The notes under the pieces were generated by a model, which made no database searches, was not told the DNA's origin, and worked only from the letters and a program-made list of their open reading frames with translations. Both the position numbers and the translations under genes were made by a program. From UBA7862 sp050872785 (lineage in GTDB: Bacteria > Bacillota > Clostridia > Christensenellales > UBA1242), in the NCBI GenBank assembly GCA_050872785.1, contig JBNMHO010000002.1, positions 1-64,000 on the forward strand: a stretch of 64,000 bases of DNA. Reading direction: 5' to 3'. The first letter of the stretch is position 1. Every line of letters starts with the position of its first letter. Shown here piece by piece: positions 1 through 8,736 of this stretch.

Positions 1-501
1 ATGTGCGTTTTGTCTGTGACCATGCTTGCAGTCAACTTTTCTTTGACCCCAGCACACGCCTCTCCTCAAATCGCTATGACCGTTGTTTCTGCAAAAATAA
101 CTGGCAACAACCCAAGACAAATTTCCAGCAAGTTTTTCGCAATGAACGAAAATAGAACTGGCGATTTTGAACTGGGGAATATCGCCCTTCAAGCAGGACA
201 AAAACTTGAAATTGACTACCACGTAGGCAAACTTTTGTCAAATGACCTTATTTTGGGAATGTCGCTTGACACAAGCGAACTACGAAATATAAATGTTCAA
301 CTTTTCGTAGAAGAAAGTTCAACGAATGTGCTTAAATCTTTTGACTTAACTGAAGGAAACTATTATACTAATCTTAGTAAATCTGATATCGAACTTAAAG
401 TTGTTGTTTCGGTGGCAGATGAAAGTATGAGCGCGCAAATTTTGGGCAAACTATGTTTGTCCGTGCGTGAACTAGGGGAAGATAATGGCGGAAATAGTTA
501 A
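1..501 (+). CDS. Secreted protein, probable SipW-type signal peptidase substrate (5' end may be cut)
   Basis: A 166-residue reading frame opens on the first base of the window, so the true start may lie upstream. Residues 1-20 look like the end of a hydrophobic signal peptide with a cleavage-like AHA-S site. The rest is polar and beta-rich and shows no catalytic motif that I recognise. It overlaps the next gene, a SipW-like signal peptidase, by 17 nt, so the two are translationally coupled. In Bacillus the SipW peptidase is encoded next to its secreted fibre substrates (TasA, TapA). By analogy this is likely a substrate or a surface fibre subunit, but that is inference from context. Confidence 0.6.
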   Translation: MCVLSVTMLAVNFSLTPAHASPQIAMTVVSAKITGNNPRQISSKFFAMNENRTGDFELGNIALQAGQKLEIDYHVGKLLSNDLILGMSLDTSELRNINVQLFVEESSTNVLKSFDLTEGNYYTNLSKSDIELKVVVSVADESMSAQILGKLCLSVRELGEDNGGNS

Positions 502-2617
502 TGTAATCGTAAAGGAGGATCCAAGCGTCCAAAAGGCTTTGGACAGGACTGCAAAAAAACTTAAGAGCAAATATTCAAAACGCAGACCTATCAATCAAAA
601 GGCAATTAGATCAAGAACTCCTTTTCAGATTTTCACAAATGTAGTTTTAAATGTTCTCACTTGCATACTGGTGGTTTTCGCCGGTCTTGTTTGCATTTCT
701 AGTGTAAACTCAAGCATGCACAAAGTTTGCCCTTCGTTTGCGGGTTACAGTAACTTCAGAATTGTAAGCCCAAGCATGGTTGCCAGTGGGCATAAAATTG
801 GTGATACAATTATCGTCCGTGCTGTTGACGCAAAAACTCTCAAGCCACAACGTTATGAAAACGGCAAATTTATCCCAGGTGACAAAATAGCGTTTTATCA
901 GTCTGACGATGTTTCAAGGCTTTATCCAAGGGATGCAACTTTGGTTGACCCAGCAGACATTGGCGAAAGAAAATATACATTTGAATTTAATTATCTTTTC
1001 GGCACAAAAAATTCTGAAATGATAAAGGCTGCTCAAAGCGGTTGCAACATTGTTTTCCACCATGTTTATGAAGTTAGAGTTGACGAAGACGGCGTAAGAT
1101 GGTTCAAAACTTACGGCTCATCAAATGGTCTTAAAGTTAACAAAAACGACACCACCGCTTCACCAGACGGCTGGTGGGTTAGGGAAGATTTGATTGTTGG
1201 CGTGTATGACGATGCACCATTCTCAATCTTTATGTCAAAAGTTATCGGGGCGTTCTCCGCATCGGGTGGTGTGTTCTTGCTCTTTATCCCAGTTGGGCTT
1301 CTTGTGTTCCTCATTGTCCGTGAATCTGTGCGTGATGTTCAAATGGCAAAACTTGAACTTGACTGCGTGGAAGAAAAACGAAAAATCACCGATGAAATTT
1401 GTGTCAAAAATGGCATCGGCTACAGAATGAGCAAAAAGACAAAGTACAAAATTCTTGTCCAAGCAGACGAAAAAGACCGGCTCAATTACATCTCACTTAT
1501 GTGGCGTGACAACACCGTTCCAAGAGAAGTTAAGAAATATGTTCTTCGTAAGCAAGCACTTATGAAGCCAACTCAAAGACTTCTTGAAGTGAACAGACAA
1601 TGTCAACAAATGTTCCGTGAGGGCGTTGACCCACAAAAGATTGCAAAATATTATGCTGAGGAAAAGGCAAAGGTCGAAGCAGAAGAAACAGCAATTCGTC
1701 AACGTGTCCGTGAACTTAGAAAGACCTACGAAGCAATTTATCTTGCCGACAAAGCAGAACAAGAAAAACTGCTTGCCAATAAGAAAAATCGTGGCAAATT
1801 TGAAACTATCCCAGAATCTGAATTTTTGCCAGATGACGACAGAAGAAAGCAAAAATGGCTTAAGAAAAATAAGGTTGTGACCATGCCTCAACCAGAGCCA
1901 GTGATTGCTCCAGCAGAACCTCCAAAACAAGAAGTTAAGGTTGAGCCAGTTCAAAAACTTGAACCAAGAAAACCAAGAAGAAAACTTGACTCAAAACAAG
2001 AACAAGAGAAAAACGAACAAGTTGCAAAAGTGCTTCTAAACAGCAAGCTGTTTGCCTCAAAAGAAGAACTTGAGGAAGAAACTTCTGGTGGCGTGCTTGT
2101 GCCAAAATCTCTCATTGAAAAAGAGAAAAAAGAACAAGCCGAAGAACTTAAAAAAGAAGTAAAAGAGGAAGTTGTAGAAGAAATTGTAACCAAGGCTGAG
2201 AAGACAGACCAACCAAAGGTTGAAGAACCAGCAGCAGAAGTGGCAGAAGAAGAAGTCGCCCCATCAGAGGAAGTTACAGAACCAGAAATCGAAGAAACAT
2301 CAAAACAAGTTGCCGAGGTTGAAACTCCAGCAGAACCAGTAAAAGAAGAACCAGCAGCGGAAGTTACTCCTATCAAGGAAGAAAAGCCAGTCAAGGTTGC
2401 AAAATCTGAAAAGGCAAAAACTTCAAAAGGAAAATCAAAGGCTGCAGAGAAGAAACCAGCAAAGAAGGCTGTTACAATCAAACCTAAGACCGAACAAAAA
2501 GCAACAACACAAGAAGATGCAGACAAGTCAGGTAGAAAGCCAAGAGCGAAATCTAAGAAGGTTAAACGTGTTTTCACAACAGACAGCAAGCGACTTCCTC
2601 GTGCAAGAAAAAAGTAA
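485..2617 (+). CDS. SipW-like signal peptidase I with long charged C-terminal tail
   Basis: The 710-residue product resembles the archaeal/ER/SipW branch of S26 signal peptidases, which use a Ser-His dyad. A membrane segment lies near residues 48-72. It is followed by SPSM near residues 95-98 (nucleophile Ser97) and a His-His pair near residue 192 in place of the bacterial general-base lysine. A second membrane segment lies near 250-280. The C-terminal 350 or so residues are charged: a helical stretch, then low-complexity Glu/Pro/Ala/Lys-rich sequence ending in a basic tail. Family members are usually about 180-200 residues, so the tail is unusual. It may act in the cytoplasm or bind nucleic acid or protein, which is unknown. 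The start is supported by AGGGGA eight bases upstream. Confidence 0.8.
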   Translation: MAEIVNVIVKEDPSVQKALDRTAKKLKSKYSKRRPINQKAIRSRTPFQIFTNVVLNVLTCILVVFAGLVCISSVNSSMHKVCPSFAGYSNFRIVSPSMVASGHKIGDTIIVRAVDAKTLKPQRYENGKFIPGDKIAFYQSDDVSRLYPRDATLVDPADIGERKYTFEFNYLFGTKNSEMIKAAQSGCNIVFHHVYEVRVDEDGVRWFKTYGSSNGLKVNKNDTTASPDGWWVREDLIVGVYDDAPFSIFMSKVIGAFSASGGVFLLFIPVGLLVFLIVRESVRDVQMAKLELDCVEEKRKITDEICVKNGIGYRMSKKTKYKILVQADEKDRLNYISLMWRDNTVPREVKKYVLRKQALMKPTQRLLEVNRQCQQMFREGVDPQKIAKYYAEEKAKVEAEETAIRQRVRELRKTYEAIYLADKAEQEKLLANKKNRGKFETIPESEFLPDDDRRKQKWLKKNKVVTMPQPEPVIAPAEPPKQEVKVEPVQKLEPRKPRRKLDSKQEQEKNEQVAKVLLNSKLFASKEELEEETSGGVLVPKSLIEKEKKEQAEELKKEVKEEVVEEIVTKAEKTDQPKVEEPAAEVAEEEVAPSEEVTEPEIEETSKQVAEVETPAEPVKEEPAAEVTPIKEEKPVKVAKSEKAKTSKGKSKAAEKKPAKKAVTIKPKTEQKATTQEDADKSGRKPRAKSKKVKRVFTTDSKRLPRARKK

Positions 2618-2623
2618 AATAAA

Positions 2624-2649
2624 AGAACCCTAATTTAGGGTTCTTTTTC
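2624..2649 (+). terminator. Rho-independent terminator after the signal peptidase gene
   Basis: The stem AGAACCC/GGGTTCT, extended by TAA/TTA across the loop, is followed by a T-rich tract. It lies seven bases after the stop codon. Confidence 0.9.
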
Positions 2650-2775
2650 TATGTATTTGCTTTAACTATCTCAGAATATTTATTCTAAATGTATATTTAT
2701 ATATCAATTAACTATTTTATTTGTGTGTTTGCTTTCTTGTTTGTCCACTTATCCACTGTGCTTATATTTTCAAAT

Positions 2776-3462
2776 TCATTGATTAAATTTGTTTTCTTGT
2801 GCTGCCATATTTTCTCTTTCAGCATATGTTTCATTGTGACGTTTCAATAGGTCAAGTTCAACTTTATCACTTTCAGACAAATTTTGTTCATTCATAAATT
2901 CAAAAAACTCTGGACCTTGCTTTGCATAAAGTGCAACAATCTTTTGTATCTTGATTGAGTTCTCGTCTGTTGTGGCAAGTTGTTTCAATGTTGATTTGGC
3001 AAGCCCCATGTCGCCGTTATCAAGTGTTCGCATAACAGCCAAGGCGTCAACAAGAGTTTTAAGTGTCCCCGCCTCTTGGCTTGCGGCAATCTTTTTGCTC
3101 CATGCTGGAAGTTTTTCCTCATAAATATATGGCTTTGCTTGCTCATAAATTTCAGAAAGTAGGTTGTTTATTGACGAAGACCTATCGTTAATTCGTTCTT
3201 GTTCTTCCTTAAGTTTTGCCTTCATTGCTTCTATTTCATAAGCAGACTTCCCATATAGTTCACGACATATTTCATCTTGAATTTCAGAAAGAATACTGTC
3301 TTTGTAGTCTAGGACATACAATTTTCTACCTGTTGGAAGTGTGATATAAATGTTCTGATTGTCTTTCGAAAGATTTTTTATAACAATTGGAAGTAAATCT
3401 ATATCCCCATGATAAGGCAACTCCCATGCTGTGCTTCTATCAGTTTTATTTGTATTTTCCAT
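2776..3462 (-). CDS. Hypothetical cytoplasmic helical protein (228 aa)
   Basis: I do not recognise the family. The start at 3462 is chosen because GAGGGAGAT lies just upstream; a longer frame to 3591 has no such site. The N-terminal 70 residues look like a small beta-rich domain. A heptad-like helical stretch (about residues 80-125) and a helical C-terminal half rich in Glu, Lys and Gln follow. There is no signal peptide or membrane segment. It is a single-gene unit facing away from its neighbours. Confidence 0.7.
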   Translation of the reverse strand: MENTNKTDRSTAWELPYHGDIDLLPIVIKNLSKDNQNIYITLPTGRKLYVLDYKDSILSEIQDEICRELYGKSAYEIEAMKAKLKEEQERINDRSSSINNLLSEIYEQAKPYIYEEKLPAWSKKIAASQEAGTLKTLVDALAVMRTLDNGDMGLAKSTLKQLATTDENSIKIQKIVALYAKQGPEFFEFMNEQNLSESDKVELDLLKRHNETYAERENMAAQENKFNQ

Positions 3463-3589
3463 AATATCTCCCTCTTTTAATATCTTTATTTTATCATATT
3501 TTTGCAAACAATGCAAGAGGGACGGGGTGAATATATGAATTTTTGTGCAAAAAGCAATAAAAAATGGGTATTTTTGGCTGATTTTTTGC

Positions 3590-3613
3590 ATAAAAAAACA
3601 CCCTTTTGGGTGC
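3590..3613 (-). terminator. Terminator downstream of tRNA-fMet
   Basis: On the minus strand GCACCC-AAAA-GGGTGT is followed by a run of T, ten bases after the CCA end of the tRNA. Confidence 0.85.
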
Positions 3614-3621
3614 TTACATTT

Positions 3622-3697
3622 TGGTTGCGGGGGAAGGACTCGAACCTACGACCTCCGGGTTATGAGCCCGGCGAGCTGCCAACTGCTCCACCCCGCG
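3622..3697 (-). tRNA. tRNA-fMet (CAT), initiator
   Basis: The 76-nt cloverleaf on the minus strand begins CGCGGGG and ends with an encoded CCA. The anticodon loop reads CAT within a GC-rich anticodon stem (CCGGG/CCCGG). The first base is C opposite A72, the unpaired end typical of bacterial initiator tRNA. The T-loop GGTTCGAGTCC is present. Confidence 0.95.
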
Positions 3698-3842
3698 ATA
3701 TTTAACAACAACTATTATACATATATTCTATGATTTGTCAAGCATAAATATCTCAATTTTTTAAGAATATTTTTGTCTTTCGCTTGACAGCACCCCCTCA
3801 AAACAATTAAACTAAAAATGTAAAATAAAAAGGAGGCAAAAT

Positions 3843-4151
3843 ATGGCACTTCCAAACGAAATGATGTCCAATGAAGATATAGTTTCAGACTATCTTGACG
3901 AACTTAATCAACTTCTGGACTTCAAAAAACAATCAAAACAAGACGGCGATGAGCAAATGTCAAAAATAGCGGATGAAACGATTTCCAGCATTTTAAAACA
4001 TATGGACGCAAGTCAAAATCTTTCGCTTGCAATAGACAAAGCAAAAGAAGACCCTAAAAAATTTGATAGGGTTCTGGTTTTGCTCAATCATCATGCACAA
4101 AAGGTCGCCCGCAGGGAAAATTGCCTTCAAGATGAACGCATGCTCGGCTAA
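3843..4151 (+). CDS. Hypothetical small acidic protein (102 aa)
   Basis: The start is supported by AAGGAGG spaced seven bases before the ATG. The product is helical and charged, with no membrane segment and no motif that I recognise. It converges on dpaB and overlaps its 3' end by four bases. Confidence 0.7.
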   Translation: MALPNEMMSNEDIVSDYLDELNQLLDFKKQSKQDGDEQMSKIADETISSILKHMDASQNLSLAIDKAKEDPKKFDRVLVLLNHHAQKVARRENCLQDERMLG

Positions 4152-4711
4152 ATTATGATAGGCTGAATTTGCTCGTTTTTGCTTGCAAGCATAATTGTAT
4201 CTAACAACAAGTCAAGGTCAGAAATAAGTGACTTTGGCTTTTTTGTTGGTGAATCTTGCCTAAAAGGCACAAAATAAACGCCTTTTTCGTTCATAAGTTT
4301 TGCAATGTTTTGCATATTAAGTCCCAAGCCGTCATTGGTCGAAATGGCAATGACCAGTGGCTTGTAGTTTCGCATGTGTGCTTTTGACGCCATGGTCACA
4401 GCGTCATCGCTAAGCCCGTTTGCTAGTTTTGCAAGCGTATTTCCAGTGCAAGGGGCAATTGCTAGCACATCAATTTTGTTTTGTGGTCCCAGTGGCTCGG
4501 CTTCAACAATATTTTTAACAACTTTTTTCCCGCAGATTGCTTCAATTTTTGTTATAAAATCTTCCGCTTTTCCAAATCTAGTGTCGGTTTCCATCACCGC
4601 CTTTGATACGATAGGAATAACATTATGTCCCGCCTCGACCATTTTTTCTAACTGTGCCAAAATCTGCTCGCACGTGCAAAATGACCCAGTTATTGCAACT
4701 CCAATATTCAT
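4148..4711 (-). CDS. dpaB: Dipicolinate synthase subunit B
   Basis: The 187-residue protein is the flavoprotein-like subunit of dipicolinate synthase, which with DpaA oxidises a lysine-pathway intermediate to dipicolinic acid for the spore core. Family features visible are the N-terminal nucleotide-binding strand and TGSFCT motif, the central APCTGNTLAKLANG segment, and the SDDAVTMA helix. The start at 4711 is chosen because GGAGG lies five bases upstream; an ATG at 4723 sits directly on the end of dpaA and would give four extra residues. The gene follows dpaA directly, so the two form one operon. In known spore formers this is a mother-cell late sporulation operon (sigma-K). Confidence 0.9.
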   Translation of the reverse strand: MNIGVAITGSFCTCEQILAQLEKMVEAGHNVIPIVSKAVMETDTRFGKAEDFITKIEAICGKKVVKNIVEAEPLGPQNKIDVLAIAPCTGNTLAKLANGLSDDAVTMASKAHMRNYKPLVIAISTNDGLGLNMQNIAKLMNEKGVYFVPFRQDSPTKKPKSLISDLDLLLDTIMLASKNEQIQPIII

Positions 4712-4723
4712 TTTATCCTCCAT

Positions 4724-5467
4724 TTACATCTTCTTAATTTCTTCCAAAAGTTTTTGCAAAACTACTTTTCCCGCACTTTTACTCAAAATTTTGCCGGGAA
4801 GTCCGCCGCATGGAACGAAATTTGTTTTGTGAGTAGTCATTGTATCAATGCAAGGAACAGACGCCAGTTCAATTATATATTGGTCGCTTCTTAAACTTTG
4901 AACGACACTGCTTTCAAAAAGTCTTGCGGGAATTGTGTTGATGATAAGGTCAAATTCTGTAAGCGGAGCGTTTTCAATACGCCAAGAATTTTGCGATACC
5001 ATTTGCGATAGAATTCGCTCTTTTTCGTTTCGCATTGCAGTGTCAAACTTCACCCCAAGTCCATAAAACATCTTCCATAAGGCTTTTGCAATTCGTCCAC
5101 TTCCAAGAATAAGAATTCTCATATCATAAAGTGACTTTTCGGTGGCTTTTGATATTTCCCCCAGAGTTGCCTCGGCAGTGAGAATTGCATTTTTTACGGC
5201 AAAACTTTCGTCTAGAAGCATGTTTACATAGTTTTTAAACTCCGCTTTTGCCTCATCATCAATTTTTCCGCCTAAACACAAGTCTGCGCCTTTTGCAAAT
5301 TGAATTTCTTGTTCAGTCCACTTGTGAGCAGGGGATACAACGCAAATTTCACCCTTTCCAAGTGGCGTTTTAAGAATATTGAAGTCCACAACTTCATTCC
5401 CGCTTTTCTTTAGTTCCTCGCCAACATAGGCAATTCTTTTATCTTTTAGTTCCAAAACAAATCTCAT
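4724..5467 (-). CDS. dpaA: Dipicolinate synthase subunit A
   Basis: The product is the NAD(P)-binding subunit of dipicolinate synthase. A Rossmann GSGRIA motif lies in the middle, and the C-terminal GGLPGKI...KSAGKV segment matches the family. At 247 residues it is about 50 shorter than Bacillus SpoVFA, mainly in the N-terminal half. The start at 5467 has GAGGG upstream; an in-frame GTG at 5479 would add four residues. It is first in the dpaA-dpaB operon and is the strongest evidence in the window that the organism makes endospores. Confidence 0.88.
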   Translation of the reverse strand: MRFVLELKDKRIAYVGEELKKSGNEVVDFNILKTPLGKGEICVVSPAHKWTEQEIQFAKGADLCLGGKIDDEAKAEFKNYVNMLLDESFAVKNAILTAEATLGEISKATEKSLYDMRILILGSGRIAKALWKMFYGLGVKFDTAMRNEKERILSQMVSQNSWRIENAPLTEFDLIINTIPARLFESSVVQSLRSDQYIIELASVPCIDTMTTHKTNFVPCGGLPGKILSKSAGKVVLQKLLEEIKKM

Positions 5468-5629
5468 TTTAACCCTCACAACACGATATGAAGGAAGTGC
5501 AAATGTTGTTCACTTTTTATCTAAGAAAATTTATCCTAAAAATTCATCGAATTTTATGAGTTAAAGAAAATTGAATTAACATTTTAATCTCTCGAGCAAG
5601 TCACACATCACACAAGGCTTGCATAACCT

Positions 5630-6601
5630 ATGAATATGAAAACATTAAACTTTTTGGCATCAGCCAACACATGCGAAGGGTTTGAAAACCACTTCAAATC
5701 AATTTTTCCAAATGAAAACTCGTTCACATATATCCTAAAAGGTGGACCAGGAACGGGCAAAAGCACATTTATGAAGAAGATTGCAAAAATATATAAGGAT
5801 AAAGGCTTTACGGTTGAATGTTTTTATTGTTCGTCAGATCCAAACAGTCTTGACGGGGTTAGGGTTGTTGAAAAGGATATTTCTATCGTTGACGGCACTG
5901 CTCCTCACACAACAGAATGTTCCATTCCAGGGGCAAAAGAAGTCATTATCAATCTCGGTTCGGCAATAAAAAGTGATATCAAAAAACACTTGAACGACAT
6001 CGTTCCACTTCTTGAAAAAAAGAAAGATTGTTTTGCTTTGGCATACTCTTATCTTGAAACGGCAGGAAAACTTATAAAAACGAGCAAAATACAAGCAAAA
6101 AGTGAAGTAAATGCCATTCTTGAAGCGCAAAAAACTTTCTCGCTTTTGTCCCTAACGCCTGAGAAATGCTTTGGAAACGCAAGGCAGTTGTATCTTTCAT
6201 ATTTTACGTCAAATGGTCTAAAAATGGTGGAAAATCACTTTGAAAAAACTGTAAAACTTCCATATTCATTGTTTGACGGAATGAAAGTTCTGAGGGAACT
6301 GGCAAATCTTGCGTCACGAAGTGGACATGAAATTGTCGAAATTCTGTCGCCGATTTGCGTTGGAGAACTTGAGGGTGTATATTTCCCAACCATCGACACC
6401 TATGTAACTCTTGACGATAAGGCATTGAAATTTGTTCCAGACGGGCAAATGATTTCCAATCTTCTTAAAAAAGGTGGAAAGTGGATTGAAAAGGCAAGAG
6501 GTTATCATTTACAAGTTGAAAAATATTATATCAAAAATGTGAACTTTGAAGAAATTGATGAATATTTTGAAAAAGTGAATGAGGAAATATATAATTCATA
6601 G
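5630..6601 (+). CDS. P-loop NTPase, PRK06851-like family
   Basis: This 323-residue protein has a Walker A GGPGTGKST at residues 38-46 followed by the segment CSSDPNSLDGV, a pairing seen in the PRK06851-type ATPases of Clostridia. The family function is not established. A weaker second half (about residues 170-320) has no intact P-loop. There is no membrane segment. The ribosome binding site is poor, with only AAGG about 14 bases upstream of the ATG. It diverges from dpaA, and a sporulation role is conceivable from position only. Confidence 0.7.
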   Translation: MNMKTLNFLASANTCEGFENHFKSIFPNENSFTYILKGGPGTGKSTFMKKIAKIYKDKGFTVECFYCSSDPNSLDGVRVVEKDISIVDGTAPHTTECSIPGAKEVIINLGSAIKSDIKKHLNDIVPLLEKKKDCFALAYSYLETAGKLIKTSKIQAKSEVNAILEAQKTFSLLSLTPEKCFGNARQLYLSYFTSNGLKMVENHFEKTVKLPYSLFDGMKVLRELANLASRSGHEIVEILSPICVGELEGVYFPTIDTYVTLDDKALKFVPDGQMISNLLKKGGKWIEKARGYHLQVEKYYIKNVNFEEIDEYFEKVNEEIYNS

Positions 6602-6634
6602 TTTTCGCTTACAGTGCTGAATATAGCAATTAAA

Positions 6635-6660
6635 AAAGAAGGCTTCATGCCTTCTTTTTG
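6635..6660. terminator. Bidirectional terminator between convergent genes
   Basis: The stem AAAGAAGGC/GCCTTCTTT with loop TTCAT is flanked by A and T runs, so it can serve both the plus-strand NTPase gene and the minus-strand Xre gene. Confidence 0.85.
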
Positions 6661-6693
6661 TATAGTTTTAGGTGCTATATTTTTAAAAAAACT

Positions 6694-7287
6694 TTATTCT
6701 TTAACTCTATGTTTTATGTAAGATAGAACTGTGCTGAAAATTATTATAAACTGCAATGGAATTCCAATAAGATAAACAAGCCAAATTTGAGAAGATGATA
6801 GCATAAGGCTTATTGCCATTATTAATGTCCAAACAAAGAATGAAGAAAATATTGCTGTTGGAAGTCGCCATTTCCAAACAAGGGAAAATATTGTGCAAAC
6901 TAGGAATGACGCTGGGATAGCGATAATAAATGACAGCCACGCACGTTCCACTGGAGAGATGTATCTTAACATAACAAACACTATTGTTGCCACAAGCCAA
7001 ACTGTTGCCCAAGATAGCAAACTGACCATTGTCTTGATGTCTTTCTTGCCTTTCTTTGGCTCAACTCCTTTATCTTCGCTAACAATTTCTTGCAAAGTCA
7101 CGCCATAAAAGTCTGCCACCGTCATAAGCACATAAATGCTTGGCAAACAGTCGCCTTTTTCCCATTTTGAAACCGCTTTGTCAGAGTAGTTTATTTTCTC
7201 TGCAAGTTGCAACTGGGTTAGTCCAGATTTTTTTCTTAATATACACAAATTGTGTGCAATTATTTTATTTAATTCAATTTCATCCAT
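6694..7287 (-). CDS. Membrane-anchored Xre-family regulator (paralogue 1)
   Basis: The 197-residue protein has an N-terminal lambda-repressor-like helix-turn-helix (about residues 8-62, with the SGLTQLQLAEKI and KAVSKWEKG segments). A short linker is followed by four hydrophobic helices (about residues 88-190). Xre proteins with membrane tails are common in Clostridia and are thought to sense envelope or small-molecule signals. A paralogue lies at 15829-16449 with the same architecture. A promoter-like TTGATA-17-TTAAAA ends ten bases before the ATG, so the leader would be only about four bases (see the leaderless finding). Confidence 0.85.
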   Translation of the reverse strand: MDEIELNKIIAHNLCILRKKSGLTQLQLAEKINYSDKAVSKWEKGDCLPSIYVLMTVADFYGVTLQEIVSEDKGVEPKKGKKDIKTMVSLLSWATVWLVATIVFVMLRYISPVERAWLSFIIAIPASFLVCTIFSLVWKWRLPTAIFSSFFVWTLIMAISLMLSSSQIWLVYLIGIPLQFIIIFSTVLSYIKHRVKE

Positions 7288-7356
7288 ATCAATAAAATTT
7301 TAACATATTTTGATAGGATATATCAAGCATTTTAAGCGAATATTTTGTCGAATTCT

Positions 7357-7440
7357 CTTGCCAGTAGAGTGGGGAAGAAAACTCTAAAATCAAATTCTAT
7401 TTTGGAGAGAGTGATAGGTGCTTGGTAGAATTGGTTTTGA
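7357..7440. promoter_or_regulatory. Conserved block upstream of Xre paralogue 1
   Basis: The segment contains AATTCTC, then GAAAACTCTA, then CTATTTTGG, with an imperfect hairpin (ACTCTAAAAT against ATTTTGGAGAGAGT). A similar order of blocks occurs upstream of the second Xre gene (16508-16555). This suggests an operator or a divergent leader retained after duplication. The rest of 7288-7584 holds the DegV leader and an inverted repeat at 7481-7528. Confidence 0.35.
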
Positions 7441-7480
7441 ATATAAATATGTATAATAAGTTCATAAGGTAAAGTTGCTT

Positions 7481-7528
7481 CTCACAGCAAAGTGTTTTTT
7501 CACATCTCCCCGCTGTGAGATTGCAATT
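7481..7528 (+). repeat. Inverted repeat in the degV leader
   Basis: TCTCACAGC and GCTGTGAGA are perfect inverted repeats separated by about 26 bases that themselves hold GTG-TTTTTT-CAC. It lies 60 bases before the degV start codon and has no T tract after it, so it is more likely a leader structure or an operator than a terminator. Confidence 0.4.
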
Positions 7529-7584
7529 TCCCTGCAGAATAATAAAATTGTTAAAAACCGCATAAATAAAGGAGAATTTGAATT

Positions 7585-8436
7585 ATGAAAATTGCAGTAT
7601 CATGCGAAACAACAGTAGATTTGCCAGAGAAACTTTTGAAAAAGTTTGATGTAAAGACTGTTCCTTTTTCCATTCTTTTGGGTGAGGAAACAATTTTGGA
7701 CGACCAAACGGCATACAAAAAGATTTTTGACTATGTCGCTCAGACAAAAATTTTGCCAAAAACTTCGGCAGTAAATGAAGTTCAATTTGAGGAGCATTTT
7801 GAAAAGCTGCTTAAAGAATATGACGCTGTTATTCATATAAGTTTAAGTTCCAAAATAAGCAGTGCATGTGAAAATGCAAAACGTGTTGCGCAGAAAATTG
7901 GCAATGATAAAGTCATGGTTGTGGACTCACTCAGTCTTTCTACGGGCATTGCACTTCTTGCAATAGAAGCACATAATTGTGTGGAAAAGGGCATGGACTT
8001 GAAGCAAATATATGATTATGTTTCAAGCAAGGTAGGAAACGTGCAAGCAAGTTTTGTTTTGCTTACACTCAATTATCTTTACAAGGGTGGCAGATGTAGT
8101 TCTCTTGCATATTTCGGAGCAAATTTGCTTAAAATTAAACCAGAAATTTTGATGACAAACGGCGAAATGAAAACTGGTAAAAAATTCTTTGGTATCATGA
8201 AAAAAGTTGGGCTTGCATATTTTGACGACCTAATGGCAAGGTTCCCAAACCCAGTTTTGGAAAATGTCTTTATCACCCACGCTGGCATGCCCGAAGAAGA
8301 TGCAAAGTTTTTAAAAGACAAACTCCGCGAAAAAGGTTTTAAAAATATTTATGAAACAAGAGCGGGTGGAACAATCTCCAGCCACTGCGGCCCAGGTTGT
8401 TTTGGGATTTTGTTCCTAACGGCAGACGAAAAATAA
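7585..8436 (+). CDS. DegV family fatty-acid-binding protein
   Basis: The 283-residue protein matches the DegV (FakB-type) family, which binds a fatty acid and presents it to a fatty-acid kinase for phospholipid synthesis. The N-terminal segment CETTVDLPEKLLKKFDV, the SSKISSACENA lipid-site region (about residues 89-100) and a C-terminal SSHCGPGCFGI segment are visible. The length is normal. GGAGAATTTGAATT precedes the ATG. A 297-base leader containing an inverted repeat lies upstream, with no fakA nearby. Confidence 0.85.
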   Translation: MKIAVSCETTVDLPEKLLKKFDVKTVPFSILLGEETILDDQTAYKKIFDYVAQTKILPKTSAVNEVQFEEHFEKLLKEYDAVIHISLSSKISSACENAKRVAQKIGNDKVMVVDSLSLSTGIALLAIEAHNCVEKGMDLKQIYDYVSSKVGNVQASFVLLTLNYLYKGGRCSSLAYFGANLLKIKPEILMTNGEMKTGKKFFGIMKKVGLAYFDDLMARFPNPVLENVFITHAGMPEEDAKFLKDKLREKGFKNIYETRAGGTISSHCGPGCFGILFLTADEK

Positions 8437-8470
8437 TTTCGACATAAAACTATTCAGTTGCGAAAAACAG

Positions 8471-8498
8471 TTGACAAAATGCAATTTTGGTATATAAT
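8471..8498 (+). promoter_or_regulatory. Promoter of tRNA-Arg
   Basis: TTGACA at 8471-8476 and TATAAT at 8493-8498 are spaced 16 bases apart and lie directly upstream of the tRNA gene. Confidence 0.85.
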
Positions 8499-8512
8499 TG
8501 TATATGTTTCAA

Positions 8513-8589
8513 GCGATCATAGCGCAATTGGATAGAGCGTCACGCTACGGACGTGAAGGTTTGGGGTTCGAGTCCCTATGGTCGCACCA
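8513..8589 (+). tRNA. tRNA-Arg (ACG)
   Basis: The 77-nt cloverleaf has acceptor stem GCGATCA/TGGTCGC (with one G-T pair), anticodon stem TCACG/CGTGA with loop CTACGGA (anticodon ACG), T-loop GGTTCGAGTCC and an encoded CCA. Confidence 0.95.
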
Positions 8590-8602
8590 AACAATGTAGA
8601 AG

Positions 8603-8635
8603 AAGTCTTTTTCAAAAAGGCTTTTTTATTTTATG
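8603..8635 (+). terminator. Terminator of tRNA-Arg
   Basis: AAGTCTTTTT pairs with AAAAAGGCTT around a single C, followed by a T tract. Confidence 0.75.
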
Positions 8636-8736
8636 ACGAATTAAACAATATACTACTTTATCCTATAAAAGACTTGACAAAGGTTGGTGTTTTATTTACA
8701 ATTTTTGTAGAAATTATTTAAGAGGAGGAAGTGGGT

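Noticed and set aside
1951..2589. A 212-codon minus-strand frame with Ser/Thr/Phe-rich product
   Set aside because: It is the antisense of the low-complexity Glu/Lys/Pro tail of the signal peptidase, where stop codons are rare by composition.
3502..3733. Two small plus-strand frames
   Set aside because: They run through the tRNA-fMet gene and its terminator on the other strand and have no ribosome binding site.
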